A stretch of 64,000 nucleotides of DNA from Lonepinella koalarum (GCF_004565475.1 NZ_SRHX01000004.1:62001-126000); one strand, 5' to 3'; shown: positions 19,445 to 28,620, counted from the stretch's first letter. Notes: generated by a model from the letters alone, not told the origin. Numbers and translations: made by a program.

Positions 19445-19961
19445 TCCCGATAATCTATGGGGGAAATGGCTTAAACTTTCTCATCGTAAGCATATTATCA
19501 GTTTTATCTTATTGGGGATCGTTATCTTATATTCCCCAGTATTTCAAGGCTTATCACATTATTATTTATTCCGCCAAAGCGAACAACAAACTATCCGTCT
19601 TCAACAAGATCTTGAGCATAAACAACAACTATTACAAAGCCTTAAACAAGCATTGGAACAGCACTTACTCACTCCTGAATTAGCCAATAACTTACCGCCG
19701 ATTAATCAGTCTGTGCAGCAATTATCCGGCAAATTACAAATCATAAATCACCAATGGATTTTTAACCAAAAACCACAATTAACTTTACATATCCAAGGTT
19801 ATTTTAGCGATCTTCATCATTTTATTACTGTACTGTTAGGCCAACATTCTATATTACATTTAGTCTCACTCCAAATTCATCAAGCAGAAGATACAGATTA
19901 TTCCATTGAAAGCGATGTCATTTTTCAATTAAATCTCACTCAAAATAACACGGATAAATAA
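19422..19961 (+). CDS. comC: Competence protein ComC (PilO-like)
   Basis: 179 residues from the ATG at 19422, near the 173 of H. influenzae ComC. One membrane segment (about residues 27-47) is followed by a coiled coil (EQQTIRLQQDLEHKQQLLQSL) and a small C-terminal domain, as in PilO, the partner of PilN. GGAG lies 7 bases before the ATG. It abuts comD with one base between. Confidence 0.83.
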   Translation: MHWTILNNPDNLWGKWLKLSHRKHIISFILLGIVILYSPVFQGLSHYYLFRQSEQQTIRLQQDLEHKQQLLQSLKQALEQHLLTPELANNLPPINQSVQQLSGKLQIINHQWIFNQKPQLTLHIQGYFSDLHHFITVLLGQHSILHLVSLQIHQAEDTDYSIESDVIFQLNLTQNNTDK

Positions 19962-19962
19962 T

Positions 19963-20355
19963 ATGTTAACAAAAATTCTTAGCCTAATCATGTTGTTATG
20001 TTGCGCCTTTGCGATAGCGCAACAAAATGATCCTTTTGATAAAAACCAGCGTGGACAATCGACAGAATCTGCCAATAATTTACCGAAAATTCAAACCACT
20101 CAATGTAACGAAAAACAAGCAAATATCATGCCTAACAGTCCATTTAACCAACTCAAGATAGTCGGTATTTTGCTATTTAAAGATAAAAAACAAATTTTAC
20201 TACAAAATAAAGAAGGTGAAATTGATAGTGCTAAAGAACATGATTTAGTGGGAATGGAAAGTTATTCGTTACAATGCATAACAAAAACCGATGTCGAATT
20301 TTTAACTTGGCGAGCGGATTGTTCAGCCGGCAACATTATCAATGTGAAATTATAG
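19963..20355 (+). CDS. comD: Competence protein ComD (PilP-like)
   Basis: 130 residues with an N-terminal signal sequence ending near AIAQQNDPFD and a small C-terminal beta domain, as in PilP, which links the inner-membrane complex to the secretin. Two cysteines late in the protein (LQCITK and ADCSAG) may form a disulfide. It was identified by position between comC and comE and by length (H. influenzae ComD about 137). Confidence 0.82.
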   Translation: MLTKILSLIMLLCCAFAIAQQNDPFDKNQRGQSTESANNLPKIQTTQCNEKQANIMPNSPFNQLKIVGILLFKDKKQILLQNKEGEIDSAKEHDLVGMESYSLQCITKTDVEFLTWRADCSAGNIINVKL

Positions 20356-20364
20356 GAACAAGCC

Positions 20365-21753
20365 ATGAATTTATTAACGTTTATCTTAAAGTGCGGTGTC
20401 TTTTTTTGTTTTTTTGCTGCTTATAGCTATGCTGAATCAGATCATGCCACTTTTTCTATTCGCTTAAAACAGGCGCCATTAGTTACCACGTTACAACAGC
20501 TTGCGTTAGAACAAAATGCAAATTTAATCATTAATGATGAATTAACTGGAACATTATCATTACAATTAGAAAACACTACGCTTGATCAGCTTTTTCAAGC
20601 CGTCGCAAAAATTAAAAATCTGTCGTTGCTCAAAGAAAAAGGAATCTATTATTTGACTCAAGAGAGTATTCCACAAGACAATGCGTTAAACAATTTACCG
20701 ATAATGGCTGAATTTGATTCTGTACCTACAATACAACCATTACATACCACCACGCTAAAATTGCATTTCGCCAAAGCCTCCGAAGTGATGAAATCTTTAA
20801 CCACTGGGAATGGATCTTTATTATCAGGGGAAGGTAGCATTAGCTTTGATGATCGCAGTAATGTATTAATCGTGAAAGACAATGCTCTGTCGATTAAAAA
20901 TATTCGTAAGCTGGTCAAAGAGTTGGACAAACCAATAGAACAAATTGCGATTGAAGCGCGCATTGTTACCATTACAGATGAAAGTTTACAAGAATTAGGG
21001 GTTCGTTGGGGATTATTCGATCCGACAAGCAGTTCCCATAAAGTGGCAGGAAGCCTTGCTGCCAATGGGTTTAATAATATCACTGATAATTTAAATGTGA
21101 ATTTCGGCGCAGTCAATACCCCTGCTGGTTCGTTGGCATTACAAGTGGCCAAAATTAATGGTCGATTATTAGACCTAGAATTAACCGCACTTGAGCGAGA
21201 AAATAACGTCAAAATTATTGCTAGCCCCAAATTACTTACCACTAACAAAAAATCAGCGAGTATTAAACAAGGTACTGAAATCCCTTATGTATCGACCAAC
21301 GAAAAAAGCGGTTCGCAAAATGTAGAATTTCGTGAAGCCGTATTAGGCTTAGAGGTAACACCCCATATTTCACAAGATAATGCCATTTTGTTGGATCTTA
21401 TTGTCAGCCAAAATTCCCCAGGAGCTTCGGTACAATCCGGCGAGGGAGAAGTAATCACCATTGATAAACAAGAAATTAACACGCAAGTTTTTGCCAAAGA
21501 CGGTGAAACTATTGTATTAGGTGGGGTATTTCAAGATACATTAAGTAAAGGAGTCGATAAAGTCCCCGTATTAGGTGATATTCCTGTGATCAAACATCTA
21601 TTCCGTAAACAAAATGATAAACACCAAAAACGCGAATTAGTGATTTTTGTGACACCACATATTTTAAAACAAGGACAATCTCTTCAAGATGTTCAGAAAA
21701 ACCGTCAGAAAGACAACAAAATTACTGAAAACAACGCAAAGTTAATTGAATAG
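20365..21753 (+). CDS. comE: Competence secretin ComE (PilQ-like)
   Basis: 462 residues. A signal sequence (ends near YSYAES) is followed by an STN-type domain (residues about 25-110), an N-type ring domain with IEARIVTIT, and the secretin barrel with the VPVLGDIPVIKHLFR signature and RELVIFVTPHIL at the C-terminus. It forms the outer-membrane channel for the pseudopilus and incoming DNA. H. influenzae has comF as the sixth gene of this operon; here a terminator and the convergent acpP follow, so comF is absent from this position. Confidence 0.93.
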   Translation: MNLLTFILKCGVFFCFFAAYSYAESDHATFSIRLKQAPLVTTLQQLALEQNANLIINDELTGTLSLQLENTTLDQLFQAVAKIKNLSLLKEKGIYYLTQESIPQDNALNNLPIMAEFDSVPTIQPLHTTTLKLHFAKASEVMKSLTTGNGSLLSGEGSISFDDRSNVLIVKDNALSIKNIRKLVKELDKPIEQIAIEARIVTITDESLQELGVRWGLFDPTSSSHKVAGSLAANGFNNITDNLNVNFGAVNTPAGSLALQVAKINGRLLDLELTALERENNVKIIASPKLLTTNKKSASIKQGTEIPYVSTNEKSGSQNVEFREAVLGLEVTPHISQDNAILLDLIVSQNSPGASVQSGEGEVITIDKQEINTQVFAKDGETIVLGGVFQDTLSKGVDKVPVLGDIPVIKHLFRKQNDKHQKRELVIFVTPHILKQGQSLQDVQKNRQKDNKITENNAKLIE

Positions 21754-21761
21754 AAAAAATT

Positions 21762-21784
21762 TAGGCGGTTATTAAAACCGCCTA
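21762..21784. terminator. Terminator between comE and acpP
   Basis: TAGGCGGTT (21762-21770) pairs with AACCGCCTA (21776-21784) over a 5-base loop. On the minus strand it is followed by a run of T (six A at 21755-21760 on the plus strand), so it terminates acpP well; on the plus strand the T-run is missing and comE termination is weaker. Confidence 0.75.
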
Positions 21785-21791
21785 AAAGAAA

Positions 21792-22022
21792 TTATTGATT
21801 GTTTTGAACGTAATCAATCGCAGATTGAACAGTGGTAATTTTCTCAGCTTCTTCATCAGGAATTTCAATATCAAATTCTTCTTCTAAAGCCATTACTAAT
21901 TCAACGGTATCTAAAGAATCTGCCCCTAAATCTTCAATAAATGAAGCTTCTGGTTTTGCCTCTTCTTCCTTAACACCTAATTGTTCAACAATGATTTTTT
22001 TTACGCGTTCTTCAATGCTCAT
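21792..22022 (-). CDS. acpP: Acyl carrier protein
   Basis: 76 residues, acidic. The phosphopantetheine serine sits in [12 protein letters not shown] (Ser at about residue 36), with the usual [15 protein letters not shown] start. It carries growing acyl chains for the Fab enzymes. In related genomes acpP follows fabG directly; here the IS607-family remnant at 22280-24014 lies between, so acpP must use its own promoter. The 257 bases upstream, before the element, contain a 10-bp palindrome ACTTGCAAGT (22085-22094) of unknown meaning and a TTGACC box but no clear -10. Confidence 0.97.
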   Translation of the reverse strand: MSIEERVKKIIVEQLGVKEEEAKPEASFIEDLGADSLDTVELVMALEEEFDIEIPDEEAEKITTVQSAIDYVQNNQ

Positions 22023-22313
22023 TTTTGTTTCCTATTGTAATTTACCTAAATGGTGAGAGTTGTTAGTTTATGGATTTTTACAAAACTTGCAAGTGTTTTA
22101 TTACAGGTCAAACCGCAAAAACCCTATACAATTAGGCTAATTCTACCATTAAGAAAAGAGTTTGGCTAGCTAAAACCCATAAGACTTCTGTTATTTTTAC
22201 AAATGATGAAAATTAGACAATGCACCTATTTATATATGAAAATGTTTGCTTATATATAAAATATTATTTCCGTTCTTACAAACCTACAAAATCCTATAAA
22301 TAACTACAAAAAG

Positions 22314-23635
22314 CTATAAATGGGATTTTTGTTGTATTCCTACTTCAATCTTGCTGGTTACAATCCGATTTATTGCTAAATCGGATTGCATTGCCGTCAA
22401 GTCCATAGGCGTAAATTCGGGCAGAACTTGCCCTATTTGTTTTTCAATTAAGCGTAGTAAATTTATTGAAGCATTATAATCACGATCTATTTTTGCTCCA
22501 CAATCTTCACAACAATAAATTCGTTCACTTAACTTTAATTCTTTTTTAATTGAACCACATTGACTACAAGTTTTTGAACTTGGATAAAATCTATCTGCAA
22601 AAATAATCTGTTTCCCATTATATTTTGCTTTGTATTCAAGCTGTCTTCTAAATTCGTAGAAACTTACATCAGCAATAGATTTCGCTAATTTATGATTTTT
22701 CATCATTCCTTTTACATTTAAATCTTCTAAACAGATATAATCTGCCTGTTTAATGATTGACGAACTCAGTTTATGTAAAAAATCATTGCGAACATTTGCT
22801 ATTCGCCGATGTAATTTGGCTAATTTTAAACTTGCTTTTAAATAATTCGCCGACTTTTTCGTTTTTTCACCTTTGGTTTTTGGGTGTTGTTTTTTACTTA
22901 ATTGTCTGCTTTTGGTTTTAAGTTTACGTGCAAGTTTAGCTAATGGCTTAGGTGATTTTATTTCTAAACCATTAGATAAACTTACAAAAGATTTTAATCC
23001 CACATCAATCCCTAAGCCTAATTTTGTTTTAGGCTGTGGCTGATAATTTTCTTCAGCAATGGATACACTAAATGATGCATAATATTTATCGCCATTTTGG
23101 CTAATGGTTACACTATTGATTTTCCCAGAAAATCTTAATCTTTCGCTTAATTTTACATAACCAAGATTAGGCACTTTTAGATATTGAGCGTTACATTCAG
23201 TGATGATTTTCTTGTATTTTTTAGAATTTTTGTTGGTATCAGACAACACAATTTGATCGCCACCAATATAGTAGCTCCCAGCATTATCACGTTTTTTCTT
23301 AAACTGTGGATAGCTCACTTTTCCTTGTTTTAGGTCTCGGAAAAATTTTTGAAAAGCTAAATTCAAATTAAGGAAAGGTTGTTGCGTGGCATATTTACTG
23401 ACTTCATACACAAAAGGAAATTGAATTTTTTTATCGCATTAAATTCTTTCTTTAAATCTAAATGTGTTTTTTTAATGCCTTGTTTGTAATATTCTTGCCA
23501 TTTGGCTAATCCCCAATTATAGGCAAGACGAGAACAACCAAACGCTTTTCTAAAATGCGTTTTAGCTTTCTTATTCGGATAAATCTCAATCTTATGAGAA
23601 AGACTGACAATGTTATTATTCTCCGACATTTTCAA
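22314..23635 (-). pseudogene. tnpB: TnpB-family nuclease, split by a one-base frameshift
   Basis: Two overlapping frames (23363-23635 and 22314-23411) make one TnpB of about 440 residues. They would join if the A7 run (plus-strand T7 at 23426-23432) had eight bases: the N-part reads NAIKK and the C-part continues IQFPFVYEVSKYA. The rest is well preserved: a RuvC first Asp in LGLGIDVGLKS, the Glu in ICLEDLNVKGM, a four-cysteine zinc ribbon (TCSQCG and CCEDCG) and the last Asp in IDRDYNASINLL. TnpB enzymes cut DNA guided by an RNA made from the element's right end. A sequencing error in the homopolymer or slippage on the A-run could also explain the break. Confidence 0.8.
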
Positions 23636-23936
23636 TCATTACCTTTTGCATATCATCTAACTTAGAACAATAAAGTTCTAAAATTTGTACTTGACGGACT
23701 AAATCTTCTTTTTGATCGTGGCTACTCACTCGAGCATAAGCAATGGTTTTCAAATCATCACGATTAAAAACAATATTATGGTTAATCGCTTTGAGCGTTT
23801 CGAGTTTATAGCGGCGATCACCGCCTTTTGTGAGCTCATCAGGCTTAAGCAAGCCCTTTTTATCCCAGTTTCGTAACGTTTGTATGGTTACGCCAAGCAT
23901 TTTGCTCGCTTGACCAATGGAAAGAAGTTTGTTCAT
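23616..23936 (-). pseudogene. tnpA: IS607 serine recombinase TnpA, truncated
   Basis: 106 residues where IS607 TnpA has about 200. Residues 1-60 form a MerR-like helix-turn-helix (IGQASKMLGVTIQTLRNWDKKGLL, then GGDRRYKLETL). The serine recombinase domain starts with IAYARVSSHDQKEDLVRQV, which includes the nucleophilic serine. After QILELYC the protein jumps to a short tail (DDMQKVMIENVGE), so about 100 residues of the catalytic domain are missing, as from an internal deletion. It overlaps tnpB by 20 bases. It should be unable to transpose the element. Confidence 0.75.
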
Positions 23937-24039
23937 TTTGGAAATTATAGCATAGAATCAACGGAACTGATTGTACTAAATTATTTTAGATATTTATAGA
24001 ATTTTATAGATTTTATCTTTCAATTTCTAACCCCCTTAC

Positions 24040-24067
24040 AAAAAAGCAGGCTAAAGCCTGCTTTTTT
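24040..24067. terminator. Bidirectional terminator downstream of fabG
   Basis: A 12-bp stem (AAAAAAGCAGGC at 24040-24051 with GCCTGCTTTTTT at 24056-24067) with a 4-base loop. For the fab operon on the minus strand it comes about 90 bases after the fabG stop and ends in U residues. Confidence 0.75.
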
Positions 24068-24068
24068 A

Positions 24069-24091
24069 GGGCGTATGCAATACGCCCCTAC
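24069..24091. repeat. GTAGGGGCG-type hairpin repeat
   Basis: GGGCGTAT (24069-24076) pairs with ATACGCCC (24080-24087), and the minus strand begins GTAGGGGCG. The same 9-mer with a different hairpin occurs at 57111-57137. It adjoins the terminator downstream of fabG. Confidence 0.6.
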
Positions 24092-24100
24092 AATTTTAAT

Positions 24101-24156
24101 CCCCGTTTGAGCCGCCTTGGCTTACGTTCTTTTGCTCAAGCAAAAGAACGTAAGAA
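24101..24156 (-). repeat. Shortened inverted copy of the 205-bp dispersed repeat
   Basis: On the minus strand this has a hairpin arm CTTACGTTCTTTTGC facing GCAAAAGAACGTAAG, followed at once by CCAAGGCGGCTCAAACGGGG. These are the first hairpin and the last segment of the repeat at 31878-32085 and 54152-54358; the middle of about 120 bases is missing. Confidence 0.65.
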
Positions 24157-24157
24157 A

Positions 24158-24886
24158 CTAAGCCATATACATGCCACCATTAACGTGCAATGTATTTCCT
24201 GTAATATAACCGGCATCATCGGATGCTAAAAATGCGACGGCTTTCGCAATATCTTTCGGATCACCTAAACGACCAGCCGGCACCGCAGCAAGGGTTACAG
24301 CTTTTTGTTCTTCGGTTAAACTTTCGGTCATATCCGTTGCAATAAAGCCCGGCGCCACCACATTCACAGTAATACCACGAGAAGCGACTTCTTTGGCCAA
24401 AGCTTTACTAAACCCGATTAATCCGGCTTTCGCTGCACAATAGTTACTCTGCCCCGGATTTCCCATGGAACCTACCACAGAACCGATAGTAATAATACGC
24501 CCAAAGCGTTTTTTCATCATGGAACGTAACATGGCTTTCGATAAATAAAATACCGACGTTAAATTAGTTTGAATAATGTCAAACCATTCATCATCTTTCA
24601 TTCGCATTAACAGATTATCGCGCGTAATCCCGGCGTTATTAACTAAAATATCAATATCACCATGATCTGCTTTAATCTTCGCTAAAACGGCTTCAATTGA
24701 TGCTTGATCGGCTACGTTCAATACTAAACCTTTACCATTTTCAGCTAAATAAGCCGAAATACTATCGGCACCTTTTTCAGATGTTGCGGTTCCGATAACA
24801 AATGCACCTTTACTCACTAATTCTTCAGCAATAGCTTTACCGATACCACGAGTTGCTCCTGTTACTAATGCGATTTTTCCTTGCAT
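24158..24886 (-). CDS. fabG: 3-oxoacyl-[ACP] reductase FabG
   Basis: 242 residues, short-chain dehydrogenase fold. It reduces 3-oxoacyl-ACP with NADPH. TGATRGIGKAIA (cofactor site) is near the N-terminus, NNAG follows near residue 85, and the catalytic Ser and YCAAKAG (YxxxK) lie near residues 137-155. It ends the run yceD-rpmF-plsX-fabH-fabD-fabG and starts 22 bases after fabD. Instead of acpP, its usual downstream partner, a terminator, repeats and the IS607 remnant follow. Confidence 0.96.
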   Translation of the reverse strand: MQGKIALVTGATRGIGKAIAEELVSKGAFVIGTATSEKGADSISAYLAENGKGLVLNVADQASIEAVLAKIKADHGDIDILVNNAGITRDNLLMRMKDDEWFDIIQTNLTSVFYLSKAMLRSMMKKRFGRIITIGSVVGSMGNPGQSNYCAAKAGLIGFSKALAKEVASRGITVNVVAPGFIATDMTESLTEEQKAVTLAAVPAGRLGDPKDIAKAVAFLASDDAGYITGNTLHVNGGMYMA

Positions 24887-24908
24887 AATTTTTCCTTAAA
24901 TTGACTGA

Positions 24909-25847
24909 TTAAGCTAAAAGTTCTTTAACATTTTCTAATGATTTTACATCATTTACCGCTTGAGCCGAAAGCTCTTTTACTATACGGCTCGTTAAGCCAG
25001 TTAATACTTTATTCGGTCCCATTTCGATTAATACTTCACTCCCTGTTTTCGCTATTCTTTCTACCGTTTCTGTCCAACGAACGGGGCTATAAAGCTGGCG
25101 TACAAGTGCGGTGCGAATTTCACTACTTTCGCTTTCCGTTTTCACATCCACGTTATTAATCACAGGGGTAGTCGGTATTTTTAATGTAATACTTTCTAGC
25201 GATACCGCTAATTGATCCGCTGCTGGTTTCATTAACGCACAATGAGATGGTACGCTCACTGCTAAAGCTAATGCACGTTTTGCTCCCGCTTCTTTGCAAG
25301 CAGTGGCGGCACGTTCAACGGCGGCTTTCGTGCCAGCAATCACCACTTGACCCGGCGAATTAAAATTCACCGCAGAGACTACTTCGCCTTGTTCCGCTTG
25401 TTTACAAGCATTAATAATACTTTCATTATCTAAACCAATAATCGCATACATTGCTCCGGTGCCTTCCGGTACTGCCTGTTGCATTAAACGACCACGTAAC
25501 TCAACTAATTTAATCGCATCTTGAAAATCCATCACATTGGCACAAACTAACGCTGAATATTCGCCTAAACTATGTCCAGCCATGACTTCCGGTTTCAATT
25601 CAGGATATACCTGTTGCCAAACACGATAAATTGCCACAGAAGCAGCTAATAACGCTGGTTGAGTTTGCCATGTTTTGTTTAATTCTTCTGCTGGACCTTG
25701 TTGTACTAAATTCCATAAATCATAGTCAAGCACTTCTGAGGCCTGTTTAAATGTTTGTTCGACTATCGGAAATTGTGTGGCTAATTCAGCTAGCATGCCG
25801 ACATTTTGTGAACCTTGTCCGGGGAAAACCATTGCAAATTTTTTCAT
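24909..25847 (-). CDS. fabD: Malonyl-CoA:ACP transacylase FabD
   Basis: 312 residues. It moves malonyl groups from CoA to ACP. It starts MKKFAMVFPGQGSQNVGML; the active-site serine is in GHSLGEYSAL (residue about 92), and the partner His is in the SVPSHCALM block near residue 201. It is preceded by GAAAGGAA. Part of the fab operon, downstream of fabH. Confidence 0.96.
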   Translation of the reverse strand: MKKFAMVFPGQGSQNVGMLAELATQFPIVEQTFKQASEVLDYDLWNLVQQGPAEELNKTWQTQPALLAASVAIYRVWQQVYPELKPEVMAGHSLGEYSALVCANVMDFQDAIKLVELRGRLMQQAVPEGTGAMYAIIGLDNESIINACKQAEQGEVVSAVNFNSPGQVVIAGTKAAVERAATACKEAGAKRALALAVSVPSHCALMKPAADQLAVSLESITLKIPTTPVINNVDVKTESESSEIRTALVRQLYSPVRWTETVERIAKTGSEVLIEMGPNKVLTGLTSRIVKELSAQAVNDVKSLENVKELLA

Positions 25848-25896
25848 TTTTCTTTCCTTCTCTAAAAAATTCTAAAAAAACACCGCACTTTTACAG

Positions 25897-26847
25897 TTAG
25901 TAACGCACTAAAGCCGAGCCCCAAGTCCAACCACCACCAAAGGCTTCAAGTAATAAGAGCTGACCGCGTTGAATACGTCCATCACGAATTGCTTCGTCTA
26001 AAGCAGTTGGCACTGTTGCCGCACTGGTATTGGCATATTTATCAAGCGTGACCACCACTTGTTCCATCGACATCTCTAACTTTTCTGCCGTTGCCGTGAT
26101 AATACGTAAATTAGCCTGATGCGGCACTAACCAATCTAAATCTGATTTTTGTAATTCATTGATTTCCAACGTTTCTTCCACCAAATTAGCCAGCTCTCGT
26201 ACGGCAAGTTTAAAGGTCGCATTACCTTGCATTTCAATGAATCCAGAACGTGCTTCTCCACGTTCTGGATTTGGCAGCACCAACGCATTTTTATTGTCAG
26301 CAATCCCATGCAAATGGGTAGAAATAATTCCTTGTTGTTCGCTAACTTCTAAAATAACTGCACCAGCACCATCACCAAATAACACGACTGTTCCACGATC
26401 TGTTTCATCTAATTTACGCGAATTCAGATCTGAACCAATTACTAAGGCTTTTTTCACTTTTCCCGTTTGAACAAATTGATCCGCAACGGTTAACGCATAG
26501 ATAAATCCAGTACAAGCCGCTGCCACATCAAATGCAATAGTATCTTGGATATCTAACATACCTTGAATTTGACAAGCCGCACTAGGATAAGCATGAGAAT
26601 GTGTCGTTGTACCAACGATGATCAAATCAATCTCATTTGGATCCAGATTTGCCAATTCAAGGGCTTTTTTTGCTGCTTGATAGCCCATTGTGGCGACCGT
26701 TTCATCTGCTCTTGCAATACGACGTTCACGAATACCAGAACGGGTGACGATCCACTCATCCGATGTATCGACCATCTTTTCCAAATCAGCGTTAGTTCTA
26801 ATTTGTTCAGGTAAATAGCTACCTGTGGCTAAAATTCGACTGTGCAT
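25897..26847 (-). CDS. fabH: 3-oxoacyl-[ACP] synthase III FabH
   Basis: 316 residues (E. coli 317). It condenses acetyl-CoA with malonyl-ACP to start fatty-acid synthesis. The Cys-His-Asn triad is visible: [11 protein letters not shown] (Cys about 112), VPHQANLRI and [10 protein letters not shown]. The C-terminus ends in the typical [13 protein letters not shown]. An uptake sequence lies in the short gap to fabD. Confidence 0.97.
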   Translation of the reverse strand: MHSRILATGSYLPEQIRTNADLEKMVDTSDEWIVTRSGIRERRIARADETVATMGYQAAKKALELANLDPNEIDLIIVGTTTHSHAYPSAACQIQGMLDIQDTIAFDVAAACTGFIYALTVADQFVQTGKVKKALVIGSDLNSRKLDETDRGTVVLFGDGAGAVILEVSEQQGIISTHLHGIADNKNALVLPNPERGEARSGFIEMQGNATFKLAVRELANLVEETLEINELQKSDLDWLVPHQANLRIITATAEKLEMSMEQVVVTLDKYANTSAATVPTALDEAIRDGRIQRGQLLLLEAFGGGWTWGSALVRY

Positions 26848-26865
26848 AATTTTCTCATTATCTTT

Positions 26866-27885
26866 TTAATATTTTTCTAATCCAGCTAAAATTTTCTGTG
26901 GAATTTGCTGACGAACTTGTAATGCAGCGTCTTTAATGGCATTGCTAAATGCTTGTTCATTCGCACCACCATGGCTTTTCACCACCACGGATGTTAATCC
27001 AATTAAAGATGCCCCATTATATTGATCAGGGTTAATGCTTTTTAAACGCTGATAACTTTCACTAAATAATTTACTCATTAACCAACTCAATAACGGTTTT
27101 AATAGGTGATGGCGAGATTTCCCTTTCAGTAAAGCAATCACATTTTTAGCTGCTCCTTCCAAGGTTTTTAATGCAATATTACCAGTAAAGCCGTCACTGA
27201 CGATCACATCCACCTTACCATTAAGTAAATAGTTACCTTCAATAAACCCTACATAATTAAGCGCGGTGTCTTTTTCTAACATTTCTGCGGCAAAACGAAT
27301 AGCTTGATGTCCTTTAATTTCTTCTTCCCCAATATTTAACAAGGCAATACGTGGATAAACCAAATTCAATTGATTTTCCGCAAAAATTGATCCCATTAAG
27401 GCAAATTGATATAAATTTTCAGCATCACAATCAATATTCGCACCCAGATCTAACATGACAGAATATTTACCCTCGATAGTTGGCAACAATGCCAATAATG
27501 CAGGGCGTTGAATACCTTTTAAGGGCTGTAAAATAACTTTTGACAGCCCCATTAATGCCGCCGTATTGCCTGCACTTACACAACCTTGAGCCATCCCTTT
27601 TTGTACCGCTTCAATAGCCAAACGCATTGATGTTCCCTTACTGTGACGTAGCGCATAAGTTAAACCTTGATTATTTTCAATCTGATGAGAAGTATGACAA
27701 ATTGTTAGGCGTTCTGCTAGTGCTTTTGGTATATTGCTAAGAAATGGGGTTATTTGCTGGCTGTCGCCAAACAATAGTAAAGACAGCATTGGATCATATT
27801 CCAACGCTTTTAAAGATGCGGGGATAGTAATACGGGGACCTATGTCCCCGCCCATCACATCTAACGCAAGGGTTAGACGACTCAA
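26866..27885 (-). CDS. plsX: Phosphate acyltransferase PlsX
   Basis: 339 residues. It makes acyl-phosphate from acyl-ACP for phosphatidic acid synthesis. Conserved blocks are LALDVMGGDIGP at the start, SAGNTAALMGLS, LDLGANIDC, GFIEGNYLLNGKVDVIVSDGFTGNIALK and the EQAFSNAIKDA tail. Position between rpmF and fabH is conserved. Confidence 0.96.
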   Translation of the reverse strand: MSRLTLALDVMGGDIGPRITIPASLKALEYDPMLSLLLFGDSQQITPFLSNIPKALAERLTICHTSHQIENNQGLTYALRHSKGTSMRLAIEAVQKGMAQGCVSAGNTAALMGLSKVILQPLKGIQRPALLALLPTIEGKYSVMLDLGANIDCDAENLYQFALMGSIFAENQLNLVYPRIALLNIGEEEIKGHQAIRFAAEMLEKDTALNYVGFIEGNYLLNGKVDVIVSDGFTGNIALKTLEGAAKNVIALLKGKSRHHLLKPLLSWLMSKLFSESYQRLKSINPDQYNGASLIGLTSVVVKSHGGANEQAFSNAIKDAALQVRQQIPQKILAGLEKY

Positions 27886-27906
27886 GTTATTACCTTATAA
27901 CAGCAA

Positions 27907-28077
27907 TTACTTATTGATCACTTTACGACCACGGTAGAAACCGTCAGCAGTAACGTGATGACGTAAATGGGTTTCACCGCTTGCTTTATCAACTGATACT
28001 GCAGCAGTAGTCAAGGCATCGTGTGAACGACGCATATCACGACGTGAACGAGATTTTTTATTTTGTTGAACAGCCAC
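27907..28077 (-). CDS. rpmF: 50S ribosomal protein L32
   Basis: 56 residues, too short for most ORF searches. It reads [20 protein letters not shown] and ends [17 protein letters not shown], a clear L32. The start is GTG (28077) rather than ATG, with AGGAG 9 bases upstream. It has the Pasteurellaceae length and lacks the zinc cysteines found in other L32 proteins. It lies between yceD and plsX, the standard position. Confidence 0.95.
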   Translation of the reverse strand: MAVQQNKKSRSRRDMRRSHDALTTAAVSVDKASGETHLRHHVTADGFYRGRKVINK

Positions 28078-28095
28078 GGGCTTATCTCCTAAATT

Positions 28096-28620
28096 TTACT
28101 TTTGCTTTAAACTAGCTAATACAGAGAACGGGTTTGGTGTTTTTGCCAACTCATCTGGCAATTCGCCAAAAACCTGTTCCACTACGGACACTTCACAGTG
28201 TTCAGATGAATGCATTGGCGCAATAGGTAAAGACAAAATAAATTCATCTTCAATCACACCAAGTAAATCTATTTCACCAAATTGATTAAATTCGATTGGT
28301 TCATAAATTTCGGGTAATTCATCGGCTCGATCCAAATTTTTCACTGGGCTATAACAAAAATCACAGCTCAATGTTTGTACAAAAGGTTGTTCACAACGTT
28401 GACATTCAAGTTCGACATCAACTGTTGCATGACCTTTCATCACCACCAACTTTTGTGGATCAATGAAAAACGATAATGTTACCTGTGCATTATCTATCAC
28501 TTTTACTACAGATTCACTCAGACGTTCAAGCTGATTGACGGCATAATAACCATCATAATCCAATCTACGTTGAGCATCTTTTACAGGATCTGTCGTTAGG
28601 GGCAGTTTTACCTTTTGCAT
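28096..28620 (-). CDS. yceD: YceD (DUF177) 23S rRNA accumulation protein
   Basis: 174 residues. The DUF177 family protein is conserved directly upstream of rpmF and in E. coli is needed for normal 23S rRNA levels. A cysteine pair is seen in ECQRCEQPF, with DFCYSP further on, and an acidic segment [23 protein letters not shown]-like follows. It starts the fatty-acid operon and is divergent from psd. Confidence 0.9.
   Translation of the reverse strand: MQKVKLPLTTDPVKDAQRRLDYDGYYAVNQLERLSESVVKVIDNAQVTLSFFIDPQKLVVMKGHATVDVELECQRCEQPFVQTLSCDFCYSPVKNLDRADELPEIYEPIEFNQFGEIDLLGVIEDEFILSLPIAPMHSSEHCEVSVVEQVFGELPDELAKTPNPFSVLASLKQK

Larger units (their letters stand above)
22280..24014 (-). mobile_element. 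Decayed IS607-family element
   Basis: It contains a MerR-headed serine recombinase fragment (tnpA) followed by an RNA-guided nuclease gene (tnpB), the IS607 order. The ends are imperfect inverted repeats: the plus-strand 23992-24014 segment (ATTTATAGAATTTTATAG and on) matches the minus-strand reading of 22280-22301 (ATTTATAGGATTTTGTAG and on). The tnpB stop codon lies only about 35 bases from the right end. Both genes are damaged: tnpA lacks most of its catalytic domain and tnpB has a one-base frameshift. No uptake sequence was seen inside. It separates fabG from acpP. Confidence 0.75.

Noticed and set aside
23992-24014. att site of an integrated phage or island next to the tRNA genes or IS
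   Set aside because: No integrase is present and the tRNA pair at 62 kb is not flanked by a duplicated tRNA end within the window.
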